The translations under genes were made by a program, and so were the position numbers. Below the pieces are notes generated by a model. The model was given only the letters and a program-made list of their open reading frames with translations, made no database searches and was not told the origin of the DNA. A stretch of DNA of 64,000 nucleotides. Origin: Nocardioides nitrophenolicus. Lineage in GTDB: Bacteria; Actinomycetota; Actinomycetes; Propionibacteriales; Nocardioidaceae. Positions 50,238 through 63,467 of this stretch are shown piece after piece; position 1 is the first letter of the stretch; every line of letters starts with the position of its first letter. Where the stretch lies: NCBI RefSeq assembly GCF_016907515.1, contig NZ_JAFBBY010000001.1:4402001-4466000 (forward strand), given 5' to 3'.

Positions 50238-51135
50238 CCTCGCCGCTGACCTCGCCGCTGACCTCGGTGATCGCCGCGGCCACCGCGTCGACGGCGGCGG
50301 GCCGCGGGGGAGCGCCGTACGTCGAGAGCTGGACCCGGCGGTGCGCGGCGAGCGGGCGGCGGACGACGGCACGGTGCTGGTGCGCGCGCAGGGCCAGGCC
50401 GGGCAGCACCGTGACGCCCAGCCCGCTCGCGACCAGGGACTGCACGGCGACGTAGTCGTCGCTCGCGAACGCGATCGCGGGGGTGAAGCCGGCGTCGGCG
50501 CACAGGCTGAGCAGCTCGCGGCGGCACCGCTCGCACCCGGTGATCCAGCCGGACTCGGCGTACCTCCCGAGGTCGACGGCGCCCTCGGGCGGCGCGGCGT
50601 CGGCGGGCGCGACCAGGTACAGGGGGTCGTCGACGACCGGCACCGAGGAGATCTGGTCGGGCTCGGGCTGGTCGGGATAGGCGAAGGTGAGGGCCAGGTC
50701 GACCTCGCCGGCGCGCAGCAGCTCGTGGGCCTCGGGTGGCTCGGCCTCGACGAGGTCGAGCTGGATGCCGGGGTGGCGGGTGGCGAGCAGGGCCAGAGCG
50801 TCGGGCACCAGGGTGGCCGCGCCGGAGGGGAAGGCGGCGAGCCGGACCCGGCCGGACTGGAGGCTGGTGGCGGCGGCGAGCTCGGCCTCGGCCCGGGCGA
50901 GCAGGCCGAGGATCTCCTCGCCGCGGCGGGCCAGGCGCTCGCCCTCGGCTGTGAGCCGCACGCCCCGGCCGACCCGCTGCAGCAGGACGGCGCCGGTCTC
51001 GGCCTCCAGCCGGCGCAGGTGGTGGGAGATCGTCGGCTGTCCGTAGTGGAGCTGGGCGGCGGCCGCGGACACCGAGCCGGTGCGGTGCACGGCGACGAGG
51101 GCCTCGAGGCGGCGCAGGTCGATCACGGTGGGCAT
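50227..51135 (-). CDS. LysR-family regulator
   Basis: 302 residues. HTH in HRTGSVSAAAAQLHYGQPTI, then the effector domain with CERC and GLGVTVLPGLAL. The C-terminus ends in three SGEV repeats made by a 12-bp tandem repeat (about 50235-50270), which suggests slippage. Divergent from a PLP-dependent dehydratase, which it likely controls through the ATCGAT-containing intergenic dyad. Confidence 0.88.
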   Translation of the reverse strand: MPTVIDLRRLEALVAVHRTGSVSAAAAQLHYGQPTISHHLRRLEAETGAVLLQRVGRGVRLTAEGERLARRGEEILGLLARAEAELAAATSLQSGRVRLAAFPSGAATLVPDALALLATRHPGIQLDLVEAEPPEAHELLRAGEVDLALTFAYPDQPEPDQISSVPVVDDPLYLVAPADAAPPEGAVDLGRYAESGWITGCERCRRELLSLCADAGFTPAIAFASDDYVAVQSLVASGLGVTVLPGLALRAHQHRAVVRRPLAAHRRVQLSTYGAPPRPAAVDAVAAAITEVSGEVSGEVSG

Positions 51136-51156
51136 CGTATATCGATGATGTCGATC
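51136..51156. promoter_or_regulatory. LysR binding-site candidate
   Basis: ATCGATGATGTCGAT (TATCGA and TCGAT arms, T-N11-A spacing) lies directly at the LysR start and about 60 bp before the dehydratase gene. The pattern is the classic LysR box, so autoregulation and activation of the dehydratase are plausible. Confidence 0.45.
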
Positions 51157-51213
51157 AATGTCGTCGAAAGGAACTATTGGACCGATGGGTACGCGCTCCG
51201 CGACGATGGACCC

Positions 51214-52173
51214 ATGCTGACCTTCGACGACGTCCTCGCCGCCGCCGAGGTCGTCGGCGCGCACCTGCCGCCCACCCCGCTGCAGGCGCACCCGCTGCTC
51301 GACCAGGCGCTGGGTCGCCCGGTCCTGGTCAAGCACGAGAACGTCCAGCCCACCGGCGCCTTCAAGGTCCGCGGCGGCGTCCACCTCGCCGCCACCCTCA
51401 CCGCCGCCGAGCGCGCGCACGGCCTGGTCACCTGCTCGACCGGGAACCACGCCCAGTCGGTGGCGTACGGCGCCCGCCTGGCCGGGGTCCGCGCGACGAT
51501 CGTGATGCCGGCGAGCGCCCCCGCGGCCAAGCGCGACGCGGTCCGGGCGCTCGGCGCCGAGGTGGCCCTCGTCGGCGCCAGCCTCGGCGAGGCGGGCGAG
51601 CACGCCCGCGCCCTGGCGGCCGAGACGGGGGCGTCCTTCGTCTGCCCGACCGACCCGCGGATCGTGCTGGGGCACGCGACGGCGTACCTGGAGCTGTTCG
51701 GGCAGGCGCCCGAGCTCGGCACCCTGTTCGTCCCGATCGGCAGCGGCACCGGCGCGGCCGGCGCCTGCCTGGTCCGCGACGCGCTGGCCCCGGGGTGCCG
51801 GGTGGTCGGCGTCCAGTCGGCTGCCGCGCCGGCCGGCTGGCACTCCTGGCGCACGGGGCGGATCGAGGCCGCTCCCGCGCGGACCCGCGCGGCCGGGCTC
51901 GCCACGACGACCGGGTACCCGCGCACCCAGGAGATCCTGCGTGCCCGGCTCGACGACTTCGTGCTCGTCGACGACGACGCGATCGACGCGGCCGCCGGAC
52001 TGCTCGCGACCTGTGCGCACACCCTCGCCGAGGGCGCCGGCGCCGCCGCGCTCGCCGCCGCGGTCGCGACGCCCGCCGCCGGGACGGAGGGGCCGGTCGC
52101 GGTGGTCTGCACCGGCGCGAACGCCTCCGCCGACGAGATCGCCAGGCTGGCCGGCTCGGTCGCCGCGGCCTGA
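51214..52173 (+). CDS. PLP-dependent threonine/serine dehydratase-like enzyme
   Basis: 319 residues, fold type II PLP enzyme without a regulatory ACT domain, as in catabolic dehydratases or racemases. The PLP lysine is in GAFKVRGG, the Ser-rich loop in CSTGNHAQSVAYGARL, and the phosphate loop in PIGSGTGAAG. It likely deaminates a hydroxyamino acid. Under likely control of the divergent LysR. Confidence 0.88.
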   Translation: MLTFDDVLAAAEVVGAHLPPTPLQAHPLLDQALGRPVLVKHENVQPTGAFKVRGGVHLAATLTAAERAHGLVTCSTGNHAQSVAYGARLAGVRATIVMPASAPAAKRDAVRALGAEVALVGASLGEAGEHARALAAETGASFVCPTDPRIVLGHATAYLELFGQAPELGTLFVPIGSGTGAAGACLVRDALAPGCRVVGVQSAAAPAGWHSWRTGRIEAAPARTRAAGLATTTGYPRTQEILRARLDDFVLVDDDAIDAAAGLLATCAHTLAEGAGAAALAAAVATPAAGTEGPVAVVCTGANASADEIARLAGSVAAA

Positions 52174-52257
52174 GTCGGGCCGAGGGGTTGGTCGCCGCCT
52201 GGCCGCTCGCGGCGCGTCGTCACCGGAGTGGCGCGTGTGACTGGTGATACTGGGCGG

Positions 52258-53748
52258 GTGCCTCAGCTTCCCGTCGACGAACGCGCCGCGCGGGTGCGCT
52301 TCCGCCGGGCCCTGACCCTGATGGCGTTCACGCTCGTCGTCCCCGGCTCGGCGCAGCTGATCGCCGGCAACCGGGCGATCGGCAGGCTCGCCCTGCGGAT
52401 CTGGCTGTTCTCGCTCGCCACCCTGCTCGCCGTCGCGGCCTGGAGCTGGCACGACAAGGGCTTCGCGCTCAGCCTGGCGTTCAGCCCGACCGCGATGCTG
52501 GTGATCAGGCTCTACCTCATCGCCGGCGCCCTCGGCTGGGCCGCGCTCTTCGTCGACGCGTGGCGGATCGGCCAGCCGCTCAGCCTGCGGATGCCGCACC
52601 GGCGCGCGGTCGTCGGCGTCAACGGCGTGCTGTGCTTCTCGGTCGCCGGCACCATGCTCTTCGGCGCCCACCTCGCCGCCGCCCAGCGCGAGTGGCTGAC
52701 CATGTTCGCCGACGGCGACCTCGGCGCCGCCCACAACGGGCGCTACAACATCCTGCTCATCGGCGGTGACTCCGGCAACGACCGCTGGGGACTGCGGACC
52801 GACTCGATGACCGTCGCCTCGGTCGACGCCACCACCGGCCGCACCGTGATGATCGGCCTGCCCCGCAACATGCAGAACTTCCCGTTCCGCAAGGGCAGCG
52901 TGATGGCCGAGCAGTTCCCCAAGGGATTCGACTGCGACGGCTGCTACCTCAACGGCGTCAGCACCTGGGTCGGCGACCACACCCAGCTGTTCCAGGACTC
53001 GAAGAACCCCGGCATCGACGCCACGGTGTCGGCCATCGAGGGGATCACCGACCTCGACATCAACTACTGGGTGATGGTCAACATGCGCGGCTTCGAGCGC
53101 CTGGTCAACGCCTTCGGCGGGGTGACCCTCAACGTGCGCCAGCGGATCCCGGTCGGCGGCCTCGGCAAGGACGTCACCGGCTACATCGAGCCCGGCAAGC
53201 GCAAGCTCAACGGCCACGACGCGCTCTGGTACGCCCGGGCCCGCGAGGGGTCCGACGACTACTCGCGGATGGCCCGCCAGAAGTGCGTGTTCTCCGCCCT
53301 CGTCTCCCAGGTCAGCCCCGCCCAGGCGCTCACCAACTTCCAGGAGATCGCCAAGGCGTCCAGCGCGATGATCCAGACCAACATCCCCGGCGGCGCGCTC
53401 GGCGACTTCGTCCAGCTCGCCCTGCGCGCCCGGACCCAGAAGATCTCCTCGGTCTCCCTGGTCCCCCCGCGGATCAACACCGCCGACCCCGACATCGACC
53501 TGGTGCAGAAGATGATCCGCAACGCCGTCGACCGCGCCGAGGGCGACCGCAAGGCCGCCAAGAAGGCCACGACCCCGGCCGAGGACGCCGCCACCCCGAG
53601 CGGGGACGCGGGCGAGGGCGACCAGGGCGGGGACCAGGCCACCGAGCAGCCGGCCCAGCAGTCCGGCACCGTCACCGGCGGCTCGCTCGGCTCGCGGAAC
53701 GAGGGCTACCAGGCCAACGAGACCGACGACGTCGCGGCGGCCTGCTGA
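52258..53748 (+). CDS. LCP-family glycopolymer ligase with multi-pass N-terminus
   Basis: 496 residues. Four hydrophobic segments (about 20-40, 45-65, 75-105, 118-142) precede the LCP domain: NILLIGGDSGNDRWG, RTDSMTVASVDATTGRTVMIGLPRN split in two, INYWVMVNMRGFERLVNAFGG and ALWYARAREGSDDYSRMARQK. It probably attaches the galactan made by the downstream genes to peptidoglycan. GATACT at 52246-52251 lies 6 nt before the GTG, a leaderless type. The C-terminal 60 residues are low-complexity. Confidence 0.9.
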   Translation: MPQLPVDERAARVRFRRALTLMAFTLVVPGSAQLIAGNRAIGRLALRIWLFSLATLLAVAAWSWHDKGFALSLAFSPTAMLVIRLYLIAGALGWAALFVDAWRIGQPLSLRMPHRRAVVGVNGVLCFSVAGTMLFGAHLAAAQREWLTMFADGDLGAAHNGRYNILLIGGDSGNDRWGLRTDSMTVASVDATTGRTVMIGLPRNMQNFPFRKGSVMAEQFPKGFDCDGCYLNGVSTWVGDHTQLFQDSKNPGIDATVSAIEGITDLDINYWVMVNMRGFERLVNAFGGVTLNVRQRIPVGGLGKDVTGYIEPGKRKLNGHDALWYARAREGSDDYSRMARQKCVFSALVSQVSPAQALTNFQEIAKASSAMIQTNIPGGALGDFVQLALRARTQKISSVSLVPPRINTADPDIDLVQKMIRNAVDRAEGDRKAAKKATTPAEDAATPSGDAGEGDQGGDQATEQPAQQSGTVTGGSLGSRNEGYQANETDDVAAAC

Positions 53749-53767
53749 GCGGCAGGCTCCGCCGCTC
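53747..53767. terminator. Hairpin between convergent genes
   Basis: GAGCGGC (53747-53753) and GCCGCTC (53761-53767) pair around a 7-nt loop, between the LCP gene stop and the end of the inositol phosphatase gene. Confidence 0.5.
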
Positions 53768-54544
53768 CTAGAGCGGCAGCGCCGCCACCACCGCGTCGTA
53801 CGTCGCCCGGTCGGGGGCGGCGACCAGCCCGCCGGCGAGCTGCTGCGGCCGCATCGCGGAGCCGTCGTGCTGGCCGATGACGCCGCCCGCCTCGGTGAGG
53901 ATCAGCGAGCCGGGGAGGTGGTCCCAGGGCATGCTGCGGCTGTAGACGAGGGCACGGGCGTCGCCGGCGATGAGGTGCGGGTAGTCGACGCCGCAGCAGG
54001 CCCAGGTCAGCTCGAGGGTGCCGAGGTCGCCGAGCTCCTGGCCGACCCAGGCGCGCCGGGCGGTGCGGAAGGGCACGCGGTCCTCGGCGGCCGTGACGGA
54101 CAGCCGGGCGCCGTTGCGCCAGGCGCCCGCGCCGAGCTCGGCGACGTACGACGTCTCGTGCTGGGGCTGCCAGATCCAACCGCGGGTCACCGCGCCACCG
54201 CGTACCTCGGCCACCATCACGGCGTGGTCGGGGGAGCCGTTGACGAAGTTCTTGGTGCCGTCGACGGGGTCGACGGTGAAGGCGTGGTCGGCCGTGGCGA
54301 ACCGTTCCAGCAGGCCGGGGTCGGCGGCCATCGCCTCCTCGCCGAGCACGAGGGCGTCCGGGTAGGCCGCGCGCAGGGCGGCGGTGATCAGCGCCTCGGA
54401 CTCGTGGTCGGCGACGGTGACCAGGTCACCGGGGTTCTTCTCGGTGACCTGCTCGTCGGAGAGCGAGCGGAACCGGGGGTTGATCACCTCCGCGGCGACG
54501 TCCTGGAGCAGGGTCAGCACGGCGGCGGTGTCCACGGTGCTCAC
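53768..54544 (-). CDS. Inositol monophosphatase-family phosphatase
   Basis: 258 residues. Metal-binding motifs DPVDGTKNF (motif 1) and WDHLPGSLILTEAGG (motif 2), plus GEEAMAAD before them, show a complete Mg-dependent sugar/inositol phosphatase. Close relatives include histidinol-phosphatases, so the substrate is open. GTG start; stands alone between convergent LCP and divergent small protein genes. Confidence 0.9.
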   Translation of the reverse strand: MSTVDTAAVLTLLQDVAAEVINPRFRSLSDEQVTEKNPGDLVTVADHESEALITAALRAAYPDALVLGEEAMAADPGLLERFATADHAFTVDPVDGTKNFVNGSPDHAVMVAEVRGGAVTRGWIWQPQHETSYVAELGAGAWRNGARLSVTAAEDRVPFRTARRAWVGQELGDLGTLELTWACCGVDYPHLIAGDARALVYSRSMPWDHLPGSLILTEAGGVIGQHDGSAMRPQQLAGGLVAAPDRATYDAVVAALPL

Positions 54545-54586
54545 GGTAACGGGACAGCGCCCGGCCTCGTGAGGTTGGGTAGGCCC

Positions 54587-54979
54587 ATGCGCTTCACCGA
54601 GCACGAGCTGACCGCAGCACTCGCCGGCGCGGCCAAGGTCGTGCTGGCCGCGGACCGCCGGTTCCGCAAGCGCGGCGTCGACGTCGACACCGCCTGGGAC
54701 CAGATGGACCGCTACCAGCGGTTCAAGGTGCTCGACGCCCTCGGCGACCAGGTGCTGCCGGTGCTCGTCGCGCTGCCCGACGTCGAGGTCGCCCCCGGCA
54801 CCCGTCCAACGTACGACGACCGGCAGGTCGCCGAGGTGGTCGAGGGTCTGGCGCAGGGTGGCCGGGGCCGGCTGCGGCGCGCGGTCGAGGTGAAGGCGCG
54901 CACCGCGCTGGTGCAGGCCGCGCTCGCCGCGATCCCGCCGCGGCTGGACCCGGACGCGCTGCTCACCGAGGAATCCTGA
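54587..54979 (+). CDS. Conserved hypothetical protein
   Basis: 130 residues, helical, charged, without signal or membrane segments: FTEHELTAALAGAAKVVLAADR, DQMDRYQRFKVLDALGDQVL. I do not recognise a function. It precedes the first glycosyltransferase by 31 bp. Confidence 0.65.
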   Translation: MRFTEHELTAALAGAAKVVLAADRRFRKRGVDVDTAWDQMDRYQRFKVLDALGDQVLPVLVALPDVEVAPGTRPTYDDRQVAEVVEGLAQGGRGRLRRAVEVKARTALVQAALAAIPPRLDPDALLTEES

Positions 54980-55010
54980 CCGCGCCGGGCCGGCCAGTAG
55001 GGTCTGCCCC

Positions 55011-55919
55011 GTGCGCGTGCAGGCCGTCGTGGTGACCTTCAACCGGGTGACGATGCTGCGGCGCCTGGTCCCGCGCCTGCTCGAGATCCCCGCCCTGGAG
55101 CGGATCCTGGTCGTCGACAACGCCTCGACCGACGGGACGGGGGAGTGGCTCGGCGGCCTGGACGACCCGCGGGTGCGGCACGAGACCCTCGCCACCAACA
55201 GCGGCGGCGCCGGCGGATTCCACCACGGCCTGGGCTGGGCGGTGCGCGAGGGCGCCGACCTGGTCTGGCTGATGGACGACGACGGGCTGCCGGAGCTCGA
55301 CTGCCTCGACCTGCTGCTCGAGCGCCAGCGGCGCGACGGCCTTGACTTCTGCGGGCCGGCGGTGCTGGCCGAGCAGGATCCCTCGCGGCTGTGCTTCCCG
55401 ATCCGGCTGCCGGGCGGCACCCGGGTGGTGCACGAGATGGCGGCGGTCGAGGCCGCGGCGCGCGACGGGCTGATCGACGACGTGGTGATCCCGTTCAACG
55501 GGGTCCTGGTCACCCGCGACCTGGTCGAGCGGATCGGCCTGCCGCGCGAGGAGTTCTTCATCTGGGGCGACGACGTCGAGTACCTGTGGCGCGCCCAGGC
55601 GGCGGGTGCCCGGATCGCGACCGTCGTCGACGCCCACTTCCTGCACCCGGCCACCGACGACCTGGGGACGCCGATGATGTTCGGGCGCACGACCTACAAC
55701 CACACGGCCAGCGACCTCAAGCACTACTGCATGGCCCGCAACAACACGCTCAACCTGCGCGCCTACCGCGGCTGGCTCCACGTCCTGCTGTTCTGGCTCA
55801 AGACCGTGTGGTTCTACCTGCTGACCAAGCCGCAGCCGGCCCGGATCCCGCTCAGCGCGCGGGCGGCCGCCGCCGGGCTCAGGGGCGACTTCACCGGCCA
55901 CCGGAGGTACCTGCGGTGA
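55011..55919 (+). CDS. Family 2 glycosyltransferase (GlfT1-like)
   Basis: 302 residues. GT-A fold: AVVVTFNRVTMLRRLV, VVDNASTDGT, NSGGAGGFHHG, then the DxD-type WLMDDDG and FIWGDDVEY. The NxGGAGGF and DDD pattern is shared with galactofuranosyl- and rhamnosyl-transferases of cell-wall galactan synthesis. TAGGGT at 54998-55003 lies 7 nt before the GTG. Its stop overlaps the next glycosyltransferase start (GTGA). Confidence 0.85.
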   Translation: MRVQAVVVTFNRVTMLRRLVPRLLEIPALERILVVDNASTDGTGEWLGGLDDPRVRHETLATNSGGAGGFHHGLGWAVREGADLVWLMDDDGLPELDCLDLLLERQRRDGLDFCGPAVLAEQDPSRLCFPIRLPGGTRVVHEMAAVEAAARDGLIDDVVIPFNGVLVTRDLVERIGLPREEFFIWGDDVEYLWRAQAAGARIATVVDAHFLHPATDDLGTPMMFGRTTYNHTASDLKHYCMARNNTLNLRAYRGWLHVLLFWLKTVWFYLLTKPQPARIPLSARAAAAGLRGDFTGHRRYLR

Positions 55920-56726
55920 GCGCCGGGCCGACCGAGACGGTCGCGGTCGTCGTGGTCACCTACAACCGGGCCGACCTGCTCCGCGGCATGCTGGCGGGCC
56001 TCGCCGCCCTCGACCGTGCGCCCGACGCGGTCTACGTCGTCGACAACGCGAGCACCGACCACACGGCCCAGGTGCTGGGGGAGAGCACGCTCGCCGGACT
56101 GGTCGTGGTGCGCAGCGCCGACAACCTCGGCGGCGCGGGCGGCTTCCACCTCGGCCTGAAGCGCGCGTACGACGACGGCCACGACGTCATGTGGCTGATG
56201 GACGACGACGTGGTCCCGGCCCCCGACTGCCTGACCCGGCTGCTCGAGGCCGACGGCAGCTGCCTGATCGCCGTCCGCGAGGACCGCGCGGGGGCGCTGG
56301 TGGAGAAGGCCGCGCTGCGCTTCGACCTGCGCAACCCGCTCGCGATCCGGCCCAAGACGGCCAGCGTCGACTCGACGTACGCCTCCCGGGAGGCGATGCC
56401 GGCGACGGTCGAGGTCGAGAACGTCGCCTTCGAGGGCTTCCTGGTCCGCCGCGAGGTCATCGACCGGATCGGGCTCCCGGACGCGTCCTTCTTCATCTTC
56501 TACGACGACGTCGACTTCGCGATCCGGGCGCGCCGCGCCGGCTTCGCGATCCGCGCGGTGCGCGACGCGGTGCTGGTGCGCCAGCTCGACTTCGACCAGC
56601 AGCACGACCTCGCCGGCTGGAAGGGGTACTACATGTACCGCAACCTGTTCGTCGTGCACTTCCGGTACGGCGAGAACCCGCTCGTGCGGCTCAAGCCGGC
56701 CCTGATCGCGCTGGTCGTGGTCCTGC

Positions 56727-61168
<4,442 letters not shown>

Positions 61169-61172
<4 letters not shown>

Positions 61173-62056
61173 GCGACGTGAGCACCGACGAGAGCGGACT
61201 TCCGCCGCTTCGGCCGCCGTCGGCCGACAACGGCCTGATCGGCGTGCTGCGGCGGCGCTACCTGCTGCAGCTGCTGGTGCGGCGCGAGATCAGCGCCCGC
61301 TACCAGGGCTCCTTCCTGGGCCTGCTGTGGTCCTACATCAACCCGCTGACGCAGTTCCTCATCTACTACTTCGTCGTCGGCTTCATCTTCAACCTGCACG
61401 CCGACATCCCGAACTTCGCGATCCACCTGTTCGCCGGGCTCACGGTCGTGCACTTCTTCACCGAGACCTTCGGCGCCGGCACCCGCTCGATCGTGCGCAA
61501 CCGGGCCCTCGTGGTGAAGATGGCGATGCCGCGCGAGATGTTCCCGGTCGCGACCATGCTGGTCTCGCTCTACCACGTGCTCCCGCAGATCGTGATCCTG
61601 ATCGCCGCGTCGCTGATGTCGGGCTGGACCCCCGAGGCGGTCGACCTGGTCGCGCTCGTGCTCGGTCTGCTGATCTGCGGACTGCTCGGGCTGGCCGGCG
61701 CGCTGTTCTTCAGCGCGGCCAATGTGTTCTTCAGCGACTTCGGCAACATCGTCAGCGTCTTCAACAACTTCGTGCGCTGGGGCGTGCCGATGATGTACTC
61801 CTACGCCATGGTCGACGACCGGTTCGGCCGGTTCGCCCAGTACTACCTCTACAACCCGCTCGCCGACGCCGTCCTGCTCTTCCAGCGGGCGTTCTGGGTC
61901 GGCACGGTCGACGACCAGAAGCACGTGGCGGTCGCCGCGATGCCCGAGCACCTGCTGCTCAACGGTGCGGTGATCGTGCTCGTCGCGGCACTGATCCTGT
62001 GCCTCGCCCAGTTCGTCTTCAGCAGGCTCGAGAACAAGATCCCGGAGCGCCTCTGA
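61169..62056 (+). CDS. ABC-2 type polysaccharide exporter permease (Wzm-like)
   Basis: 295 residues. Six membrane helices; RREISARYQGSFLGLLWSYINPL is the conserved ABC-2 entry helix, and FSDFGNIVSVFNNFVRWG is typical of polysaccharide exporters. With the next ATPase it would flip the lipid-linked galactan. Same gene partners as in the mycobacterial arabinogalactan locus. Confidence 0.91.
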
Positions 62057-62057
62057 C

Positions 62058-62822
62058 ATGGCCAAGTCCATCGTGGTGGAGAACGCCACCAAGTACTTCA
62101 CGCTTCGCTACCACCGCACCTTCAAGGAGGTCGCGGTCGCGAAGGCCAAGGGCCGCCAGACCACCGAGACGTTCCGGGCCGTCGACGACGTGTCGTTCAG
62201 CGTCGAGATGGGGGAGTCCGTCGGGATCATGGGCCTCAACGGCTCCGGCAAGAGCACCCTGCTCAAGATGATCAACGGCGTCATGCGGCCCGACGAGGGC
62301 TCGATCCTGACCCGCGGCCGCATCGCCGGCCTGATCGCCACCGGCGCCGGCTTCCACAACCAGCTCACCGGCCGCGAGAACCTCTACCTCAACGCCGCCA
62401 TCCTCGGCATGACCGGGCAGGAGATCGCCCGCAAGTTCGACGACATCGTCGAGTTCGCCGACCTCGGCGCCACCCTCGACGGACCGGTCGGACACTACTC
62501 CTCCGGCCAGAAGGCCCGCCTGGGCTTCGCGATCGCGATCCACGTCGACTCCGACATCTTCCTCGCCGACGAGGTCCTCGCCGTCGGCGACAAGCCGTTC
62601 CGGGTCAAGTGCATGAAGAAGATGCGCCAGATCCGCAACAGCGGTGACCGCACCCTCTTCTACGTCAGCCACTCGCCGGAGTCGGTCATCAAGATGTGCA
62701 ACCGCGTCCTGGTGCTGGAGAAGGGGCGCCTCGGCTTCGACGGCGACCCCGAGGAGGCCGTGCGCTACCTCCACTACGACGAGGGCGACGACATCGACGA
62801 CGAGCTCGCCAACGACATCTGA
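62058..62822 (+). CDS. ABC polysaccharide exporter ATPase (Wzt-like)
   Basis: 254 residues. Walker A GLNGSGKST, signature YSSGQKARLGFA and Walker B IFLADEVLAVGD. There is no C-terminal carbohydrate-binding extension, so export does not need a capping recognition domain. One bp after the permease gene, hence co-transcribed. Followed by tandem repeats, not another gene. Confidence 0.93.
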   Translation: MAKSIVVENATKYFTLRYHRTFKEVAVAKAKGRQTTETFRAVDDVSFSVEMGESVGIMGLNGSGKSTLLKMINGVMRPDEGSILTRGRIAGLIATGAGFHNQLTGRENLYLNAAILGMTGQEIARKFDDIVEFADLGATLDGPVGHYSSGQKARLGFAIAIHVDSDIFLADEVLAVGDKPFRVKCMKKMRQIRNSGDRTLFYVSHSPESVIKMCNRVLVLEKGRLGFDGDPEEAVRYLHYDEGDDIDDELANDI

Positions 62823-62830
62823 GCTGGATG

Positions 62831-63232
62831 GCGCGAGCGCGTCGCTCGTTCCTCGCGCCGCGCTGCCTCGCACGCGGTTGGCTCTCGTAGTCGATCGGTT
62901 GGTCTGGCGGCCGGCCGGTCGGCTCGCGGAAAGGCTCGCCTCCTGCGCTCCGGTCGCTCGTTCCTCGCTCGCTGCGCTCCGTCGGCGTGGCTTCCCGCGA
63001 CGACCGACAGGGAGGGGAGGGGGCGCGAGCGCGTCGCTCGTTCCTCGCGCCGCGCTGCCTCGCACGCGGTTGGCTCTCGTCGTCGATCGGTTGGTCTGGC
63101 GGCCGGCCGGTCGGCTCGCGGAAAGGCTCGCCTCCTGCGCTCCGGTCGCTCGTTCCTCGCTCGCTGCGCTCCGTCGACGTGGCTTCCCGCGACGACCGAC
63201 AGGGAGGGGAGGTGCGCGAGCGCGTCGCACGT
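62831..63232. repeat. Two tandem direct repeats of 192 bp plus a short third copy
   Basis: Unit 1 starts at 62831, unit 2 at 63023, and a partial third at about 63214 (GCGCGAGCGCGTCGC). Units 1 and 2 differ at only a few positions (CTCGTAGTC/CTCGTCGTC, GTCGGCG/GTCGACG). They are GC-rich, rich in GCTCGTTCCTCGCTCGCTGCG-like self-complementary runs, and non-coding as far as I can see. Recent tandem duplication of a REP-like unit. Confidence 0.85.
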
Positions 63233-63248
63233 TCCGCAGCCGTCCCTC

Positions 63249-63288
63249 CGAACGCTCGTGGCCACCCCCAGGTGGCCGCGGGCGTTCG
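63249..63288. terminator. Long imperfect hairpin downstream of the repeats
   Basis: CGAACGC/GCGTTCG outer pairs (63249-63255 with 63282-63288) and GGCCACC/GGTGGCC inner pairs (63260-63266 with 63271-63277) form an interrupted stem. It may end transcription of the galactan operon. Confidence 0.55.
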
Positions 63289-63467
63289 GCGTCTGCGCGC
63301 TCAGATACCCCTGCCGCGGGCCGAACTACAAATTTGCATGCCATCGGCGTGTCGAGTGGAAATTACACGATTGTAGTTACTCACGATCCCTTCACAGACG
63401 CGTGTGACGCATGTGAAAGTTGCTACTCGTGTGACACCTTCCCCGCACACACGTCTGGAGCAGAACC
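63289..63467 (+). promoter_or_regulatory. AT-rich upstream region of the amidase gene with TCACA/TGTGA dyad
   Basis: An unusually AT-rich patch (63325-63380) precedes TCACAGACGCGTGTGA (63392-63407) and a second CGTGTGAC at 63428-63435. The dyad and repeated GTGTGA words look like binding sites for a CRP/FNR-type or wall-stress regulator. No -10 can be fixed with confidence. Confidence 0.4.

Noticed and set aside
50227..53217. A 996-codon open frame on the minus strand extending beyond the LysR gene
   Set aside because: Only 50227-51135 encodes a recognisable LysR protein. The rest lies antisense to the dehydratase and LCP genes and has the Arg/Gly/Asp/Val-rich composition of GC-rich shadow frames.
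62831..63214. Tandem 192-bp repeats as a CRISPR array
   Set aside because: Units are far too long, directly adjacent without unique spacers, and no cas genes are near.
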